From Corbicula japonica (taxonomy: Eukaryota; Mollusca; Bivalvia; Venerida; Cyrenidae), in NCBI GenBank assembly GCA_038501625.1, contig JAZAYU010000010.1, positions 3,308,912 through 3,372,911 of the forward strand: 64,000 bases of DNA, given 5' to 3'. How positions within the stretch are numbered: position 1 is the stretch's first letter; each line of letters opens with the position of its first letter. A program made the translations under genes and the position numbers. The notes beneath the pieces were generated by a model. It was not told the DNA's origin and did not search any database. It saw only the letters and a list, made by a program, of their open reading frames with translations. Below, one piece after another: positions 34,500 through 46,467 of the stretch.

Positions 34500-34697
34500 A
34501 TTACGGCTTGTTTTTCCACTGACCGTTCCAAGGCGGTAACCCCAATAGTTCTCTTAATCGATAATTGTTTGTACTGTCTTTTTGAAATTGATTCTCTTAT
34601 AAACTCATGCGCTCTTTTCCTCTACTTTTTGGTTCCGTTGGAAGACTGTTTTACCTGGTTGTGGCGATACCTGAAATGCATATTTCATTTTTATAGC
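34500..34697 (+). repeat. Family A repeat, short copy
   Basis: Runs from 'cactgaccgttccaaggcgg' through 'ataattgtttgtactgtctt' and 'catgcgctcttttcc' to 'gaaatgcatatttcat'. One of the longer short-form copies. Confidence 0.75.
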
Positions 34698-35690
34698 CTT
34701 GTCCGATAAACATGTAAACTATTTCAAAGGGCAGTAACATGCCATAATTAATACTTTGAGGTTAAAAAATGCAAACCTGTATTGTTACAGTTTTTCTCGC
34801 AACAGAAAAGTAAATGTCATATCTGCATACAAACATCATTATTAACACATGTATTTAGTTTTTGGAAACTATACTTATACAAAATAATTAAATCCATTCC
34901 AACGCAAATCTCAAGGTGGCCAAACAACATGGTTTATGTCGTCATTTTTTAGTATAACGGCAACAAAAGAACACATTAATTAAAATTTTTGAAGTCTTGC
35001 AAGTATTTTATAAGTTCACCATTTTCGACGAAATTTAGCCAATTCTAAGGAGAAAGTTGAACACCACCCAAGGGAGTCAATATATTTTTTGCGTTCTGTC
35101 TACTTTTGTCTGTGATTCTGGGCAAATACTTATAAAAATTATTATTCAATTTTAGTATTTGCCCCAAATCACAAACCACGTGGTATGACCATCCCGAATT
35201 TCCTCGGATTGCTAAAAATTTTGTAACATAAACAAATCATTTCATTACAGTGCAATAATGGGAAAGATAGATTAACAGAAAAAAAACAACAACACAAATT
35301 CATCACCTTTTACGAATGAAATATAACCAGTGTCTTTAGCTTATTCCCACTTGACAAGACCAACAGTACTTATTAAGAAATAACAATGACATTCCTTCTA
35401 CACACGCAAGAATAAAGGCTTCACAGAGACTTCCTCTTCCAACAAGAGAAGAAAAAATCACAGCAGTACAAATATCAATAATATTAATATTTTTGGAAGT
35501 AAATTATACAGCCTGAACCATCGTATTTCTTCTGGTGGTTTCAATTTCCCAGCCAATATAGATTTGGATATTGTTCAATGATATACTTCCTGTTTTCTAA
35601 ATTTTGCCTTTAGCGTTGTCTGTGATATGCAGGATTAGCATTATAAGATACCCTGTCAAAATTCTATACTGTTTAGTTCCGCCCATTGTT
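34698..35690. other. Non-coding, no feature seen
   Basis: AT-rich; no coding signal. Confidence 0.35.
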
Positions 35691-35694
35691 TTCT

Positions 35695-36000
35695 CGTTTA
35701 GGGCAAAGCCATTCTTTTATCTTGGGACCATACGCCGCTGAACATGGAATGGTATTACTAAGTTGATATGAAGATAACTCATTGAAGGTTCCATGTCCAC
35801 CGCCTTATGCACACCATCGTTTGGGATGGTCAAAATTGTACTGTTAATTGGTGTAAATATTGAATTGCGCTCAACCCGGGGCTAGGCGGCGTGGGCAGTA
35901 GTAGACATTTCCATTTCTGTCCATGAACAGGCTCAATCAAACCGATCCTGAAATATTTTCATATTTGTCTTGGTCAAAATTCCCTTTTCATCTATTTCTA
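35695..36000 (+). repeat. Family B repeat, long copy
   Basis: Blocks in order: 'attcttttatcttgggacca', 'gaacatggaatggtatta', 'cattgaaggttccatgtcca', 'tttgggatggtcaaaattgt', 'attgcgctcaacccggggct', 'ggcgtgggcagtag' and 'catgaacaggctcaatcaaa'. The inverse of the 10.7-11.2 kb copy. Confidence 0.75.
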
Positions 36001-36039
36001 AAATTTTCCATAACTTCGTTCGTTATATATGACAGGAAC

Positions 36040-36152
36040 AATCTCAGAGTCCGCATTTTCGTTAACTGTTTGCTGTCTTGTTTTGAAATGTTTCCAAAAA
36101 TAAACCCTTGCAATTTCATCTTCTGAACTTTTAAGCTGTGTACGGAGGCTTT
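36040..36152 (+). repeat. Family A fragment, diverged
   Basis: 'cattttcgttaactgtttgc', 'gtcttgttttgaaatg' and 'aagctgtgtacggaggct' follow family-A order; the terminus is lost. It directly follows a family-B copy, as also happens at 40.1 kb. Confidence 0.45.
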
Positions 36153-36775
36153 TATATAATTAAGTAGTAGCTGTTGATACAATTTGATTTATTCATTTCG
36201 GTTAAAGATATTAAGAATATGCTCTGAAAGTAAACATAATTGAGCACTGTGCAGAATACCTCCAATTGTGATGACCTGATGTTTGGTCCGGCATGTAACG
36301 CATACCATTGTGTACTCAGTACTGTAGCAAGTCGATAGACGACGCCACTGATAACGTCCAGACGGGCTGGACTAACCTGATGTATAAATGTAACCACTTT
36401 TAACCACATTTAAATTAAGCAATCATTGTATTTTGTAACTGTGAAAGTTTTATATCTATATAGATTAATTTGACTTAAAAAATCGTTATATTATTAACTG
36501 TTAAATAAAATCGTGGGAAACTATTTCATAAATTTTTAAACATGAAGGTCTTTAAGTTGTTTAATTAATGTTAACTATGCATTTAAAAAATATTTATTAA
36601 TTATTTTCATCTTTTAATAAATGCTCTCAAACTTCTCAGTTTCTTAACGGAGCCCGTGTGGAAATTGTTGAATTTTAAGTAAATGGATTGATTTACTTTT
36701 TTAGGATTTTTGTACCAGCCTGTTTGTTTATTTGTAACAAAAAGTGACGGCGCGAGAGATTTCGATTTGAACCAA
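36153..36775. other. Non-coding, no feature seen
   Basis: AT-rich. The 85-codon minus frame at 36,152-36,409 has no motif. Confidence 0.35.
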
Positions 36776-37009
36776 GATGTGTAGTAATTGCACAAATAAT
36801 TGTACATGCAATTTAAAATACAAGTTACATGTATTGCTGTTTAAAAGCCATTGGGGTAAAACGTTATATTATATATGCTTCATAATTATTTAGATGTGTA
36901 GTAATTGCACAAATAATTGTACATGCAATTTAAAATACAAGTTACATGTATTGCTGTTTAAAAGCCATTGGGGTAAAACGTTATATTATATATGCTTCAT
37001 AATTATTTA
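36776..37009. repeat. Perfect 117-bp tandem duplication
   Basis: Two adjoining 117-bp copies (36,776-36,892 and 36,893-37,009) appear identical along their length, beginning 'gatgtgtagtaattgcac' and ending 'cttcataattattta'. Perfect identity points to a very recent duplication or an assembly artefact. Confidence 0.9.
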
Positions 37010-37666
37010 AAGAACATGTAAAATAAATAAAAAAATGAAATATTCATTTGAGTCTTATTTTGTTTTCTGAGGATTGTTTTTCTCAAAATGCTAAAATTCT
37101 AATATTAATTTTTCTGATCAGAAAAATTCAAGTCAAAATGGCATTTTGGAGTAACAATTATTTGAACGGTACAACACAAAAATTAAAGCGATTGAGAAAA
37201 TCATTTTATAACCCCAAACAATTAAAAGCTATACTAGCTTAAAAAAACTCAAGTCAGAATATTGAAACATTCAATTTATCAGACAATTTCAGTTCTAGCA
37301 TTTATATGTAAGGGTCGTAAACGAGTATTGGAATCACACGATGCCAGATTCAAGTTGGTTCCCTTTTACAATGGCAATGTATAACAACAAATTTATTCAA
37401 TGTCTTTATGGATGACATTGGTTGGATAGAGTTCATGCCAGTCAGAAGTTAATGATAGAAAATTAGGACTTTACATTTTAGGCACAATGATTACGAAAGA
37501 AGTGAGAAACAAAAATCCATGTCATAACGAATCGATGCAACAGGTTGCTCGGTCGTTTACAAAACATCTGTAATGATTATATGAACATACCATTAACTTT
37601 GAGCATAAAATTTTTGTGATAAAAAAATGAATGCTATGCTTTATGATGATGCGTATTTCTTTTTAG
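37010..37666. other. Non-coding, no feature seen
   Basis: AT-rich; no recognised repeat. Confidence 0.35.
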
Positions 37667-37726
37667 ACCTTAACCAATGACGCTCAGGTATTAGACGGTC
37701 GAACTGTGTTGGATGAGTTCGGCTGG
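37667..37726 (+). CDS. Candidate internal or terminal exon, TLTNDAQVLDGR...
   Basis: A good acceptor ('gcgtatttctttttag') precedes an open frame whose first 20 residues read TLTNDAQVLDGRTVLDEFGW. The first 60 nt are GC-richer than their surroundings and protein-like. Possible donors are 'ctcag|gtatta' (after 21 nt) or 'gctgg|gtaatt' (after 60 nt). Otherwise the frame runs on to a stop at 37,915 with poor composition. No family recognised. Confidence 0.25.
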
Positions 37727-39048
37727 GTAATTTTCATCTGGTCAATTATTAAACAAAGTTTCAATAAATATTGTTCATCAAAGATTCATTTTGCGTTTAA
37801 CCTAGTCCGTTCTTTTATCAGTAAATGTGAAATTATAAGAACCCAATATATAATAATTTATAAAGAAGAACATAATGGACAATATATATCTTTTTTGAAT
37901 TTAACATATGAATGAATATTAATGAAATTCTGTAAAAAGGTTTACAAAACGGAAATTATAGAAACGAATATGTCTGGAAAAGCAATTAAGTCAAATTTTA
38001 TAAGGACCATTATAATCTAAAATCCATCAATAAGAAAACTAATTCCAAACTAGCTAGTTCGCTAGTTCAGAGTCGTTTTATATACGTTAAAATATACCAT
38101 TTTCTGAGGCCACCTTACATTATATCCTTACGAGTATTATATCTAATAATGCCTTAAAATTGCTATAATTGCATCTAAAATAACATGTTATATGTCTTGT
38201 ATTTAACTTATGATCATTTGTATAATGCATATTTTGAAATAAAAGGGGTTACACGGATAGGGGCCTCACACTAAAACAACAACAACAACAAAAAACAACA
38301 AACTAATTCCAAACTTTCCTCATCGGTTAAATGTTTTGTGAATCTTTCAGGTAAGACAAATCATCACAATGATTAAAAAGAAAGTAATACTATGTGCATT
38401 TCACCTGAAAAGATTCATACATGGTCAAAATACCACCATGTGTTTTACACGATTTCAATTGGGAACATTTTGAAATATTGTGGACAACAACATTTATCAA
38501 AGTTTGAATCATGATTCTAAACAGTTAATATTGTGTTAACCTAACCAGGAAAGTCCAATGGACTCAACAAAAATTCTCAACACAGTGACACCGTGCCTTG
38601 ATTTTCAGACGTTATAAAGAAACAAGAAATATCTTTAAAAAAGATAAACGGCGTTGATGGAAAAGATTTATATATACATGTATATAAGAAAGAAAGAAAT
38701 ACAGAAAGGCAAAGCAGACACAGTTTAGTTATTTTATTTTATTTGTTATAGCTGTTGACGAACCCTCCCTGCCTTCTTAGTATGACTTAGAGATTAAGCG
38801 ACCGAATCATGACAACTCATAAATTTATTGAAAGTGTCTTTAAAAAAATGTTGAAGCTGTTGCAACAATTTCATACAGTGAAAACAAGTCGATTAAAGAA
38901 GCAAACTATTCAGTTTCAATAAAATACCTCGTGTAGAGTGACAATTCAAGATGAATAAATGTCCTTGAAATTTAATAAATATAAACAATAACAGCCTGTT
39001 ACAAGAGCGAAATCTACCAACTTTTACGTATATTAAGTTTTAAAAAAG
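37727..39048. other. Non-coding, short (CAA)n run
   Basis: AT-rich. A (CAA)n-like run lies at about 38,275-38,302. No gene seen. Confidence 0.35.
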
Positions 39049-39118
39049 TGTCCGTCCTGAGTATTGAATCCGGGGCATCCGCTTGAGAGGCGAGAGCGTT
39101 AGCCACTACACTACAATG
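39049..39118 (-). tRNA. tRNA-Glu(CUC)-like pseudogene or SINE head
   Basis: On the minus strand 'gtgtagtggctaacgctc' resembles a D arm and A box, 'cgcctctcaagcg' forms an anticodon stem-loop with CTC at positions 34-36, and 'ggattcaatac' resembles a degenerate B box. A run of T's follows, as at a Pol III terminator. The T loop departs from GGTTCGA, so it is more likely a SINE head or pseudogene than a working tRNA. Confidence 0.45.
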
Positions 39119-39575
39119 AACATGATAAACTTGTCTTGCTAACTTGATATTAACAATCAGTATCAAAGGAACTAGAAAGGAACCAGTAAGAACTAGGAAT
39201 ATCTACACTTCTCTTGCGTTTTACACTGTGTATTGTATGCAAGTGACACCCAAGAATATTCCATATAATATTGTATTTAAGCCATCAATATTGACTTAAC
39301 TGGTTACTTAAATCGTAAATATGTTTTTCCTCCAATACAACACCCACTAAAAACCAATCTAATTAATCTATTTGATTTTTCCGCTGCATAATAATAAAAT
39401 CCCACTAGATACCTCTCCAGCCTGCTAGATGCCTCTCTGGTGTAAAAAGCTACCAATCGAAATAGTTTATTTCATTTTCCCTCTGCATAATAAGAGAATA
39501 CGAGTATTATTTACAACATTTCATTCGTCGGAAAACTAGGTCAAAAGTGAGCTTAGACAGCTAACGCCGAAAACA
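39119..39575. other. Non-coding, no feature seen
   Basis: AT-rich. A short near-duplicate 'agatacctctccagcctgct' and 'agatgcctctctgg' lies at 39,408-39,440. Confidence 0.35.
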
Positions 39576-39785
39576 GTAAAATATGCATATCAGGAATGGC
39601 CACATCCAGCAGACACAGCCTCCACATACAGCCAAAAAAGTAGAGAGGAAAAGAGAGCATGGTATTACAACAATCAGTTTCAATATGAACGCCACAAAAA
39701 ATTGACGAAAGTGAGAACCGAGGGGTTATCGCCTTGGAACGGTCAGTGGGGGTTTAAACCAGGTTCTAGGATGCACCAACCTGAA
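39576..39785 (-). repeat. Family A repeat, well-preserved short copy
   Basis: Begins 'aaaatatgcatatcaggaat', contains 'ggccacatccagcagacac', 'gtagagaggaaaagagagca' and 'cgccttggaacggtca', and breaks off at 'ggatgcaccaacctg'. The reference copy for the short form in this orientation. Confidence 0.8.
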
Positions 39786-39874
39786 ACAAAGATCAAAATA
39801 TGATTTTCATGACAAACTAGGTGGAAAATGATCATTAACTCTATAATCTGTCCCATATAATATAATAAAAAGTG

Positions 39875-40115
39875 AACTGGAACTTTTCAAGCCACCGAAC
39901 ACGACAAATATGACAATATTGCAGGCTCGTTGTGACTGCGCCTGTAAATGAATCAGAATTAATCTGTTTATTGGTGCAAATGTTGAGTTGCGCTCAACCC
40001 GAAGCAAGGCGGCGCGGGCAGTAATATGCATTTTAATTACTTCCCATGAACAAGCTCATAAAAACCGAGCCTACAATATTTTCATTTTTGTTGTGTTCGA
40101 TGGCCTTTAAGTTCT
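39875..40115. repeat. Family B repeat, rearranged (head-to-head halves)
   Basis: The left half ('gccaccgaacacgacaaata', 'caggctcg') is in minus orientation. The right half ('gttgcgctcaacccg', 'caatattttcatttttgttg') is in plus orientation. The copy is therefore an inverted fusion of two partial copies. The 74-codon minus frame over it is a shadow. Confidence 0.65.
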
Positions 40116-40255
40116 CTTTACGTCATAATTGTGAATTGTTTGTGGTGTCTTATTTAAAGTCGATCATTTTAACAAACCCTACATGCTCTCTTTTTCTCTC
40201 TGCTTTTTTGGCTGTGTGGTGAGGCTGTATTTTCTGAGTGATATGCATGTTTCAC
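40116..40255 (+). repeat. Family A repeat, short copy adjoining family B
   Basis: 'gtgaattgtttgtggtgtc', 'catgctctctttttctct', 'gctgtgtggtgaggctgt' and the terminus 'gatatgcatgtttcac'. Confidence 0.7.
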
Positions 40256-40790
40256 TTTAAAAATATAGACAAAACCTGCGGAAATAAAAATGCGCAATTA
40301 TGTAACAACAGTAAAATTTAAATCTCCAGGTCGGTATATTCAAAAAGGCTACAGCCTAAAATACTGCTGAATAAATTCTCAGCATTTAACTGACAAATCA
40401 GTCATATGCAGCTAATTGAATCACCCAATTTACTTAGTACATTGTTATACTTTAAAGCTATTTTCGTTGTATGACGCTTGACCGAATAATTAATATATAA
40501 CCATATTTTTTTGTTTTAGATATGTCAATTTCAGTCGTACGTCGTGCTTTGATACATTATTAAACGTCTTACTTCAAAAGATTATTTTGTTTGATGTCAA
40601 CAAGACCGACTATAAACGTCATTGTGTGCTTGGTTGATAACGCTAGACCTTAGATCTTCACCATCAATGTCTATTAAAATTAAGTGGAATGATCAAGTCA
40701 GCAGAAGTTTGGTAAATTCGTACATTCTCTTATCAACCAATCCTTTCACCAGTTTATTTGTGTATGAATGCATTTGCTTTTAAAAGATGA
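40256..40790. other. Non-coding, no feature seen
   Basis: AT-rich. Confidence 0.35.
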
Positions 40791-40794
40791 AAAA

Positions 40795-41015
40795 GGAACT
40801 GAGCGCACCAAACACGATACAAATATCAATATATTGCGGTTCATTTGGATGAGCTTGTTCATGGGCAGTAATAGAAATGCATATTACTTTTCTTGCCGCC
40901 TAACCTCGTGTTAAGCGCAACTCAATATTATAATGTTAAATGATAACAGCACTGATTGAATGTACGGGGAGACTTTTAGCAGCCGCACTCAGCACAAACA
41001 GCACTACTGTGATAT
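40795..41015 (-). repeat. Family B repeat, copy with distal end
   Basis: Core in minus orientation ('atgggcagtaatagaaatgc', 'gttaagcgcaactcaata') followed by the distal block 'gataacagcactgattgaat', 'gtacggggagacttttagc' and 'cagcactactgtga'. Confidence 0.7.
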
Positions 41016-42420
41016 TAAGTTCTTTTTTGAATAAAGGAAACCAAAATTCAGGATATCTTGAGCACATCGTACTATCCGCACTGAATGAAAGTTAACACAT
41101 GGAAAAAGAAGCATATAAACCATCTTGTTTTGTATTTCAGTTTTATTTGTTTCATATATTTCGGCACGTTGGCTATTAGTGGTGTTTAATATCCCGGCTT
41201 AATAAATTCTAATTATTGTAATATATTTATTTTTATTGAAGCACAGTTAAAGTGTTGGCAATAATTTATCATACAAAAGAGAGGTTATTATAACCTCATT
41301 GTTGTGTAGATATTTTGGATACTTCCAGTGTTTCACAACAATGAATATATATGTAATGACATGTATAAGAACATATGAGTATTACACGTATGGCACAATA
41401 AACATCTAAATAATTAATTGATTGATCTGTAGCTGGAAATTCATGGATGCGCATGGATATATTATGGAACTCCGAATGGTCTTGATACAAAATCTAGCTT
41501 TGAATTGTTGTAGGTTATTATAGTCCTCAAACGTGGGCCGAAGATGCTAATTCAATTAATGAACCAAACATTCAAACCGGTGTTACAAATGAATGAATTG
41601 TTTAAAATTTGTATTTATTTTGCAGGTACCCAAATAAGTCAAGAAGTGCAACAAAACAAAACTTAAGCTTTCAACCGGGTTGTTTGATGAAAATAAGTCA
41701 TTTATATAATTTTAAAAAGGCCAACGCCATTTTTTTTCACTTTATTAGTGGAAAACATCGAAATGCTCTTAAATGGGTATTTTCAGCTGTTTTTATGCTT
41801 AACTTAGCAATCCTTCAACAGCATCACAACGGTGGCGGAAGTTTTAGTTGAATTGTAACGAAAGCTTTTAGGAAATCTTGAAAAAAGAACATAGAAGCTT
41901 CAACCATTAATTGTATTCATGTCATTGAGATAATGCTTATATCACTCAAGATGCTCTAGTTTTAGAAAGGTCATCTTCGGATATCTACCGATTTTGCCGA
42001 CATAGTGGTTTTCGTTTATTTCGAGTTTATGTTTTTGTATGCACGTATTACCGAGGAAATAGGTAGATTGGAGTTTTTCACAAGCAAATTGCTAATTAAT
42101 GTATCCAGGACCTATCGAGACATCGGGCTAAGAGTGGGATTGATGTACGCTAATGGATTGATGTACACTAACTCATGAACTGAAAGCCTCAGTTGCAACT
42201 ATCATGATGGCAAATATACCACTAACAATTCCAATTGGGCTTTTAGAAAAAAATAATTCTCTGCTATTTGTCATTCTTCATTTGGACTTGTTGGTAGACT
42301 GTTCCCCGAGTATTGGTTTAACTCTTTTTTCTTAATATCGTACAGGTTATTCGTTCCTTATTCGTGCGTGTTCGCTCCCAGGTAGAGGTAATCAATGATT
42401 CTGTCAAGTTTAAAATAAAA
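41016..42420. other. Non-coding, no feature seen
   Basis: AT-rich. An acceptor-like 'tatttattttgcag' at 41,611-41,624 precedes a 74-codon open run to a stop at 41,851 with no domain. I do not call it. Confidence 0.35.
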
Positions 42421-42424
42421 CAAA

Positions 42425-42478
42425 AAATTAATATATACATATCAGGAATCGCCACACTCACAAAACCCACGCAGCGAA

Positions 42479-42566
<88 letters not shown>

Positions 42567-43285
42567 AGAGAGCATGTTTGTTATTAAGTATGTCAATTCA
42601 AATAGGACGCCACAAACAACTAACGAAAATGAGAACCATTGGGGATACCGCCTTGGAACGGTCAGTGGCAAAACAAAATGACACTGGGGTTTAAAACCAG
42701 GTTCTAGGGTGCACCAACCTCACACTTGCCCCAACAGGTTCTCGTATCACAAAAAAGTACAAGTTGTCTTGGTGAAATAACTCCAACCCATCCATCGGCT
42801 CAACAATGTTGCATGCAAGAGCACACATACATATAAAACATAAAAAGCTAATAGCATTGCAAAGCCAAAGGGCGGGTACTCAATGATCTTACCGAGACCA
42901 GAGCACCTGGAGTAAAATCAGCAAGAACACGATGACAGGGATAACAGAAACAAATCAAGCTTCTAGGTTCTTTTAAGAAAAGATTACCCCATAAACCTTC
43001 ATAAACTCTCAAACCCCTGCCACCGTCGTGCAACCAAAGATGTAAGCATAATGATCAAGTGTAGATGGGTTAATCACCAGGCCTGCAGAGCGCTGTAAAA
43101 TATTATGTTGGTAACCTTTCTTTTTAAATTTACAGATGGTTTTTACGAATAACCGGGAGAAATTAACATTGCCTTTTATCTTCTCAAGTTTATAAATTAA
43201 ATCTCCATAAAAACTGGCTGTGAAATACCTTGTTGCAATAGTGATTTTAAACTGCACCTGTATTTCTGTAGTTCTTCTGTAAAAA
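42425..43285 (-). repeat. Family A repeat, long copy with GA expansion
   Basis: The longest family-A copy, collinear with 2,962-3,690. The 'gagaggaaaagagagc' segment of the family has expanded here into a (GA)n tract. The later blocks include 'cttgccccaacaggttct', 'ccatcggctcaacaatgttg', 'cataaaccttcataaactct' and 'ccaccgtcgtgcaacca'. The 117-codon minus and 105-codon plus frames over the GA tract are low-complexity shadows. Confidence 0.8.
42485..42580. repeat. (GA)n microsatellite
   Basis: About 90 bp of near-pure GA with one 'atgg' interruption, inside the family-A copy. Confidence 0.95.
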
Positions 43286-44192
43286 GGAATAGTTAATATC
43301 TATCTGTATGATAAGAGGATTGAATTAGGACTGGGCGATGGGAGGGATGGCTGTGTATTACAATTGAGGATTGGTCTTTAACCGAATATAATAACAATTT
43401 GTCAAATTGATCAGAATAACGTGACATTCAGTACCAAATTATGTGCTGTTTGAACTAAGAAGTAAGAAGTAGGAACCAAGCGTAATCTAAACAGCCCGAA
43501 TTCGAAAGTATCTGAAGGATTTAATAGATCATTTTTCCAATGGAAGCCTTTTTGAATACTTGACTGACCTTGTATTTTTTGGCAGTATGTCGTTTCAAAC
43601 ATAGATTTCTCCTGAAACATTGAACTCAGTGATATTGCTTGTATAGTTCCGTGTTGCACTTATATTGATCTCAGACTACACGTAGTCATTCTAGTTGAAT
43701 CTCATCACTGGATTAATATTTTTTTCCTGAATAAGGACATTGCATAATTAGAATCGGATCTAAACTAAAACCATAAAATAGAACCGCTCTATTTCACTAT
43801 TTTAAGAAAAATTCTTGTCTTTTCTGAAAGAAACATAACCTTATTGACCACAATCTCTATTTCGTTTTCACTCGTCATTTGAATAAACCTAATATATAAA
43901 TATTTCTTAGCTTCCTAATAGGCTTCTACAAAATATGTATAATGTAATTTTATCATAAATTTAATGATATCGCATTATTTACCGAAATAATTAAGTCCTA
44001 TTTTTGTTAGAAGCATATCTTCAAGCTAGTTTGTTGTATGCTGTCTGAGGGACAATCACAGAGAAAGCAAACATTCACATACATGTATCTTTCACAAGTA
44101 TGTCGACTATTCTTGAATTCACAGTGATCGAAGCGATATTGGACACAGAACAGAAACATATTTTAATAATTCGTCTTGCCGTATTTCACGTC
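43286..44192. other. Non-coding, no feature seen
   Basis: AT-rich. The 82-codon minus frame at 43,411-43,659 has no motif. Confidence 0.35.
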
Positions 44193-44345
44193 ATTGTAGT
44201 TATCAGTGTCAATTACCTCCCTTGACGGAAATATGCTAACTTCAAATCATGCACACTATCAGTTATTATATGTGGCAGTATATACCGATACTTGAACTAT
44301 CCTTTCCTTGGGGATACCTATTGTATGTCTGTCCCTTACATGATT
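44193..44345. repeat. Short element sharing ends with 1.07-1.59 kb
   Basis: Contains 'caattacctcccttgacgg' and 'acttgaactatcctttccttgggg', the inverse of the two ends of the 1-kb element. The 101-codon frame beginning at 44,249 lies across it and shows no domain. Confidence 0.4.
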
Positions 44346-44582
44346 GTCTAGGTGCTGCCGCCGTATTTGTACGACCTTGGGGTTATTTATACATTTTATA
44401 CTTCTGTCTAATCAAGTATTCGCTAACACAGATCCGAGCGAATGAACCATTAAGGTTATTTCTGTTCCAGAATTGTCATTTTTCATTGTTAATGTGTATG
44501 TCGTGTCAGCTTAAAGTTTTACTAAATATTTTCCTTTTTTCTATTACCAAATAATTCCCGACGAGCAAATTATCAATTATTT

Positions 44583-44666
44583 TTTGCGTCTGACCTAATT
44601 GTTTGAGCTATGTCACGCACTTAATTTTTGCGTCTGACCTAATTGTTTGAGCTATGTCACGCACTG
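44583..44666. repeat. 44-bp tandem duplication
   Basis: 'gcgtctgacctaattgtttg' plus 'agctatgtcacgcact' occurs twice in a row with no differences seen. Confidence 0.85.
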
Positions 44667-45046
44667 TGTGTACTCCAATTATTCTTGATATTCCGGAACA
44701 AGAATAATTTATCTTGGAGCCTGTTATTGTTGAAAACTTTTCAGTAGTTGTACATATTACTTATCTAAAAGTATGCAACTTAAGCACCGCGAGAGGTTTG
44801 CTTAACTATTTTTTTAAATTAAAACCGAATACGGCAAAATCTACCGACGGTACTTTTATCATACGAAGACTTTCATTCTTAAATGTTATGTTGAAAATTT
44901 AAACAAATGTACAGTCAATTCTGTATTAAGCAGCAACCCAAGGGAGTGACATATAGTGTCTTCTTAACACAGGTGGCCGTTTAAGACTGGTAAAAATTAG
45001 AAAAAAATGTCAGTTTACGACAAATTTAAACTAACTGTTTAAAATG

Positions 45047-45548
45047 ATATTGCCTCTACCTAGAAGCGAACCCGCACCGTCACGGCGACAGCGCCTAGCC
45101 CTGCAATTCCGACGACGCAATCAACTCAGCTAACCGGGACAACCCCAAAAGAGGTTGATCGTATAGCCCTGATATTCGTTATCATCACTTCACGACATAG
45201 GTCACGGGTGATTTACTCATAACACTGACTATATGTACGGGGAGACGTTTTCACGTCCACCACACTGTTCAAATAGCGCTACTGTGAATTTCAAATAATA
45301 TTGCCTCTACCTTGAAGCGAACCCGCACCGTCACGGCGATAGCGTCTAGCCATGCAATTCCGACGACGCAATCAACAGAGCTAACCGAGACAACCCCAAA
45401 AAGGTTGATCGGATAGCCCTGATATACGTTATCATCACCGCTCTACATCGGTAACGGGTGATTTTACTGATAACATTACTGACTATATGTACGGGGAGAC
45501 TTTTTACGGCCGCCACTCTGAACAAATAGCGCTACTGTGAATTTCAAA
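45047..45548 (-). repeat. Tandem pair of tRNA-like SINE head joined to family B end
   Basis: Two 251-bp units (45,047-45,297 and 45,298-45,548). On the minus strand each has a tRNA-like head with A box ('gttagctgagttga'), a long variable-arm-like 'ggcgctgtcgccgtgacgg' and B box ('gggttcgcttc'), suggestive of a Ser/Leu-type tRNA. On the plus strand the head is followed by 'tatagccctgat' and the family-B distal block 'gactatatgtacggggagac'. This links family B to a tRNA-derived SINE. Confidence 0.65.
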
Positions 45549-45754
45549 TTTAAAAGAGGTGGTTGGTGAATGCATATGGCCGCTAAGACAGGTTCCACTG
45601 TACAAAAAAGCTAAATAACCGTGCTGTTTAGAATTTAATTACGAATTCAATACTAAAAAGTTTTGAGTACACTTTGTTCACCCTTCTTTACCACGATCCC
45701 TTTACCGATGTCTTAGTAATGGTTTGTATCCGTTTTATGGAAAACACTGTTGTG

Positions 45755-46185
45755 CTTGAAATGGTATAAGCTCTTTCTGTTTTTTTTTGTTTGTTTGCTT
45801 TTGCATGCAACATCGTCGAGTTGATGGTTGGGTTGGAGCTAATTCATCCAGAACCAGGTCCAAAGGTTATAAAGCTGAGCATGGAAACCAGTCTCAAATC
45901 TCAAGCATCTGATTGGCTGAAATGGCGACTGGTCGCCATTTCAGCCAATCAGATGCTTGAGATTTGAGACTGGTTTCCATGCTCAGTTTTATAACCTTGG
46001 GCACAGGTTTAAACCCACAATGGCAAATTGTGTTTTGACACTGAGAGTTCCAAGGCGGATACCGCCCCGAGGTCCTCGTTTTGTTAATTGCTTGTGGTGT
46101 CTTATTAAAATTGGTAAACTTATTTTGGCTGCGCGGAAAGGCTGTGTTTTCTATGTATGGCTATTCTGTATAAGAATGTTTCAAT
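45755..46185 (+). repeat. Family A copy split by MITE C
   Basis: Upstream family-A sequence ('gcatgcaacatcgtcgag', 'ggttgggttggagct') runs to 'agaaccaggt'. It then resumes after the MITE at 'caggtttaaaccc' and continues to the terminus near 46,180 ('gaatgtttcaattttt'). The FAM-A order is preserved across the insertion. Confidence 0.7.
45863..45998. mobile_element. Palindromic MITE family C, copy 3 (inside family A)
   Basis: Near-perfect 136-bp inverted repeat. 'caggt' stands on each side ('aaccaggtcc' and 'gcacaggttt'), a possible 4-5 bp duplication of the family-A target. The 89-codon frame starting at 45,957 is a shadow. Confidence 0.85.
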
Positions 46186-46467
46186 TTTTTATCACCATTT
46201 TAATTCCTATTTTAGAACTTGAATAAATAAATTCATAAATATCATCATTATCATTATTAAAATGTTTACGATTCTAATTTAGGGCTGGGTATTGAATTTA
46301 CAAATCAGCCATGGCCATCGGAACGTGTTTTAACTCTTGTGTCCGATGAAACCTTCACCTGCATAACCACTGTAAATATGTTTCTTATCTCTAATTCAAA
46401 GAAACAGTATGAGCACAATACTTACATATATTGATCTTTGACTTACACACACACAATGATCTTTATA

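Noticed and set aside
39049..39118. Functional tRNA-Glu
   Set aside because: B box and T loop deviate from consensus and acceptor pairing is poor; kept only as tRNA-like.
42318..42681. 117- and 105-codon frames on opposite strands
   Set aside because: They read through the GA microsatellite (Ser-Leu or Arg-Glu runs).
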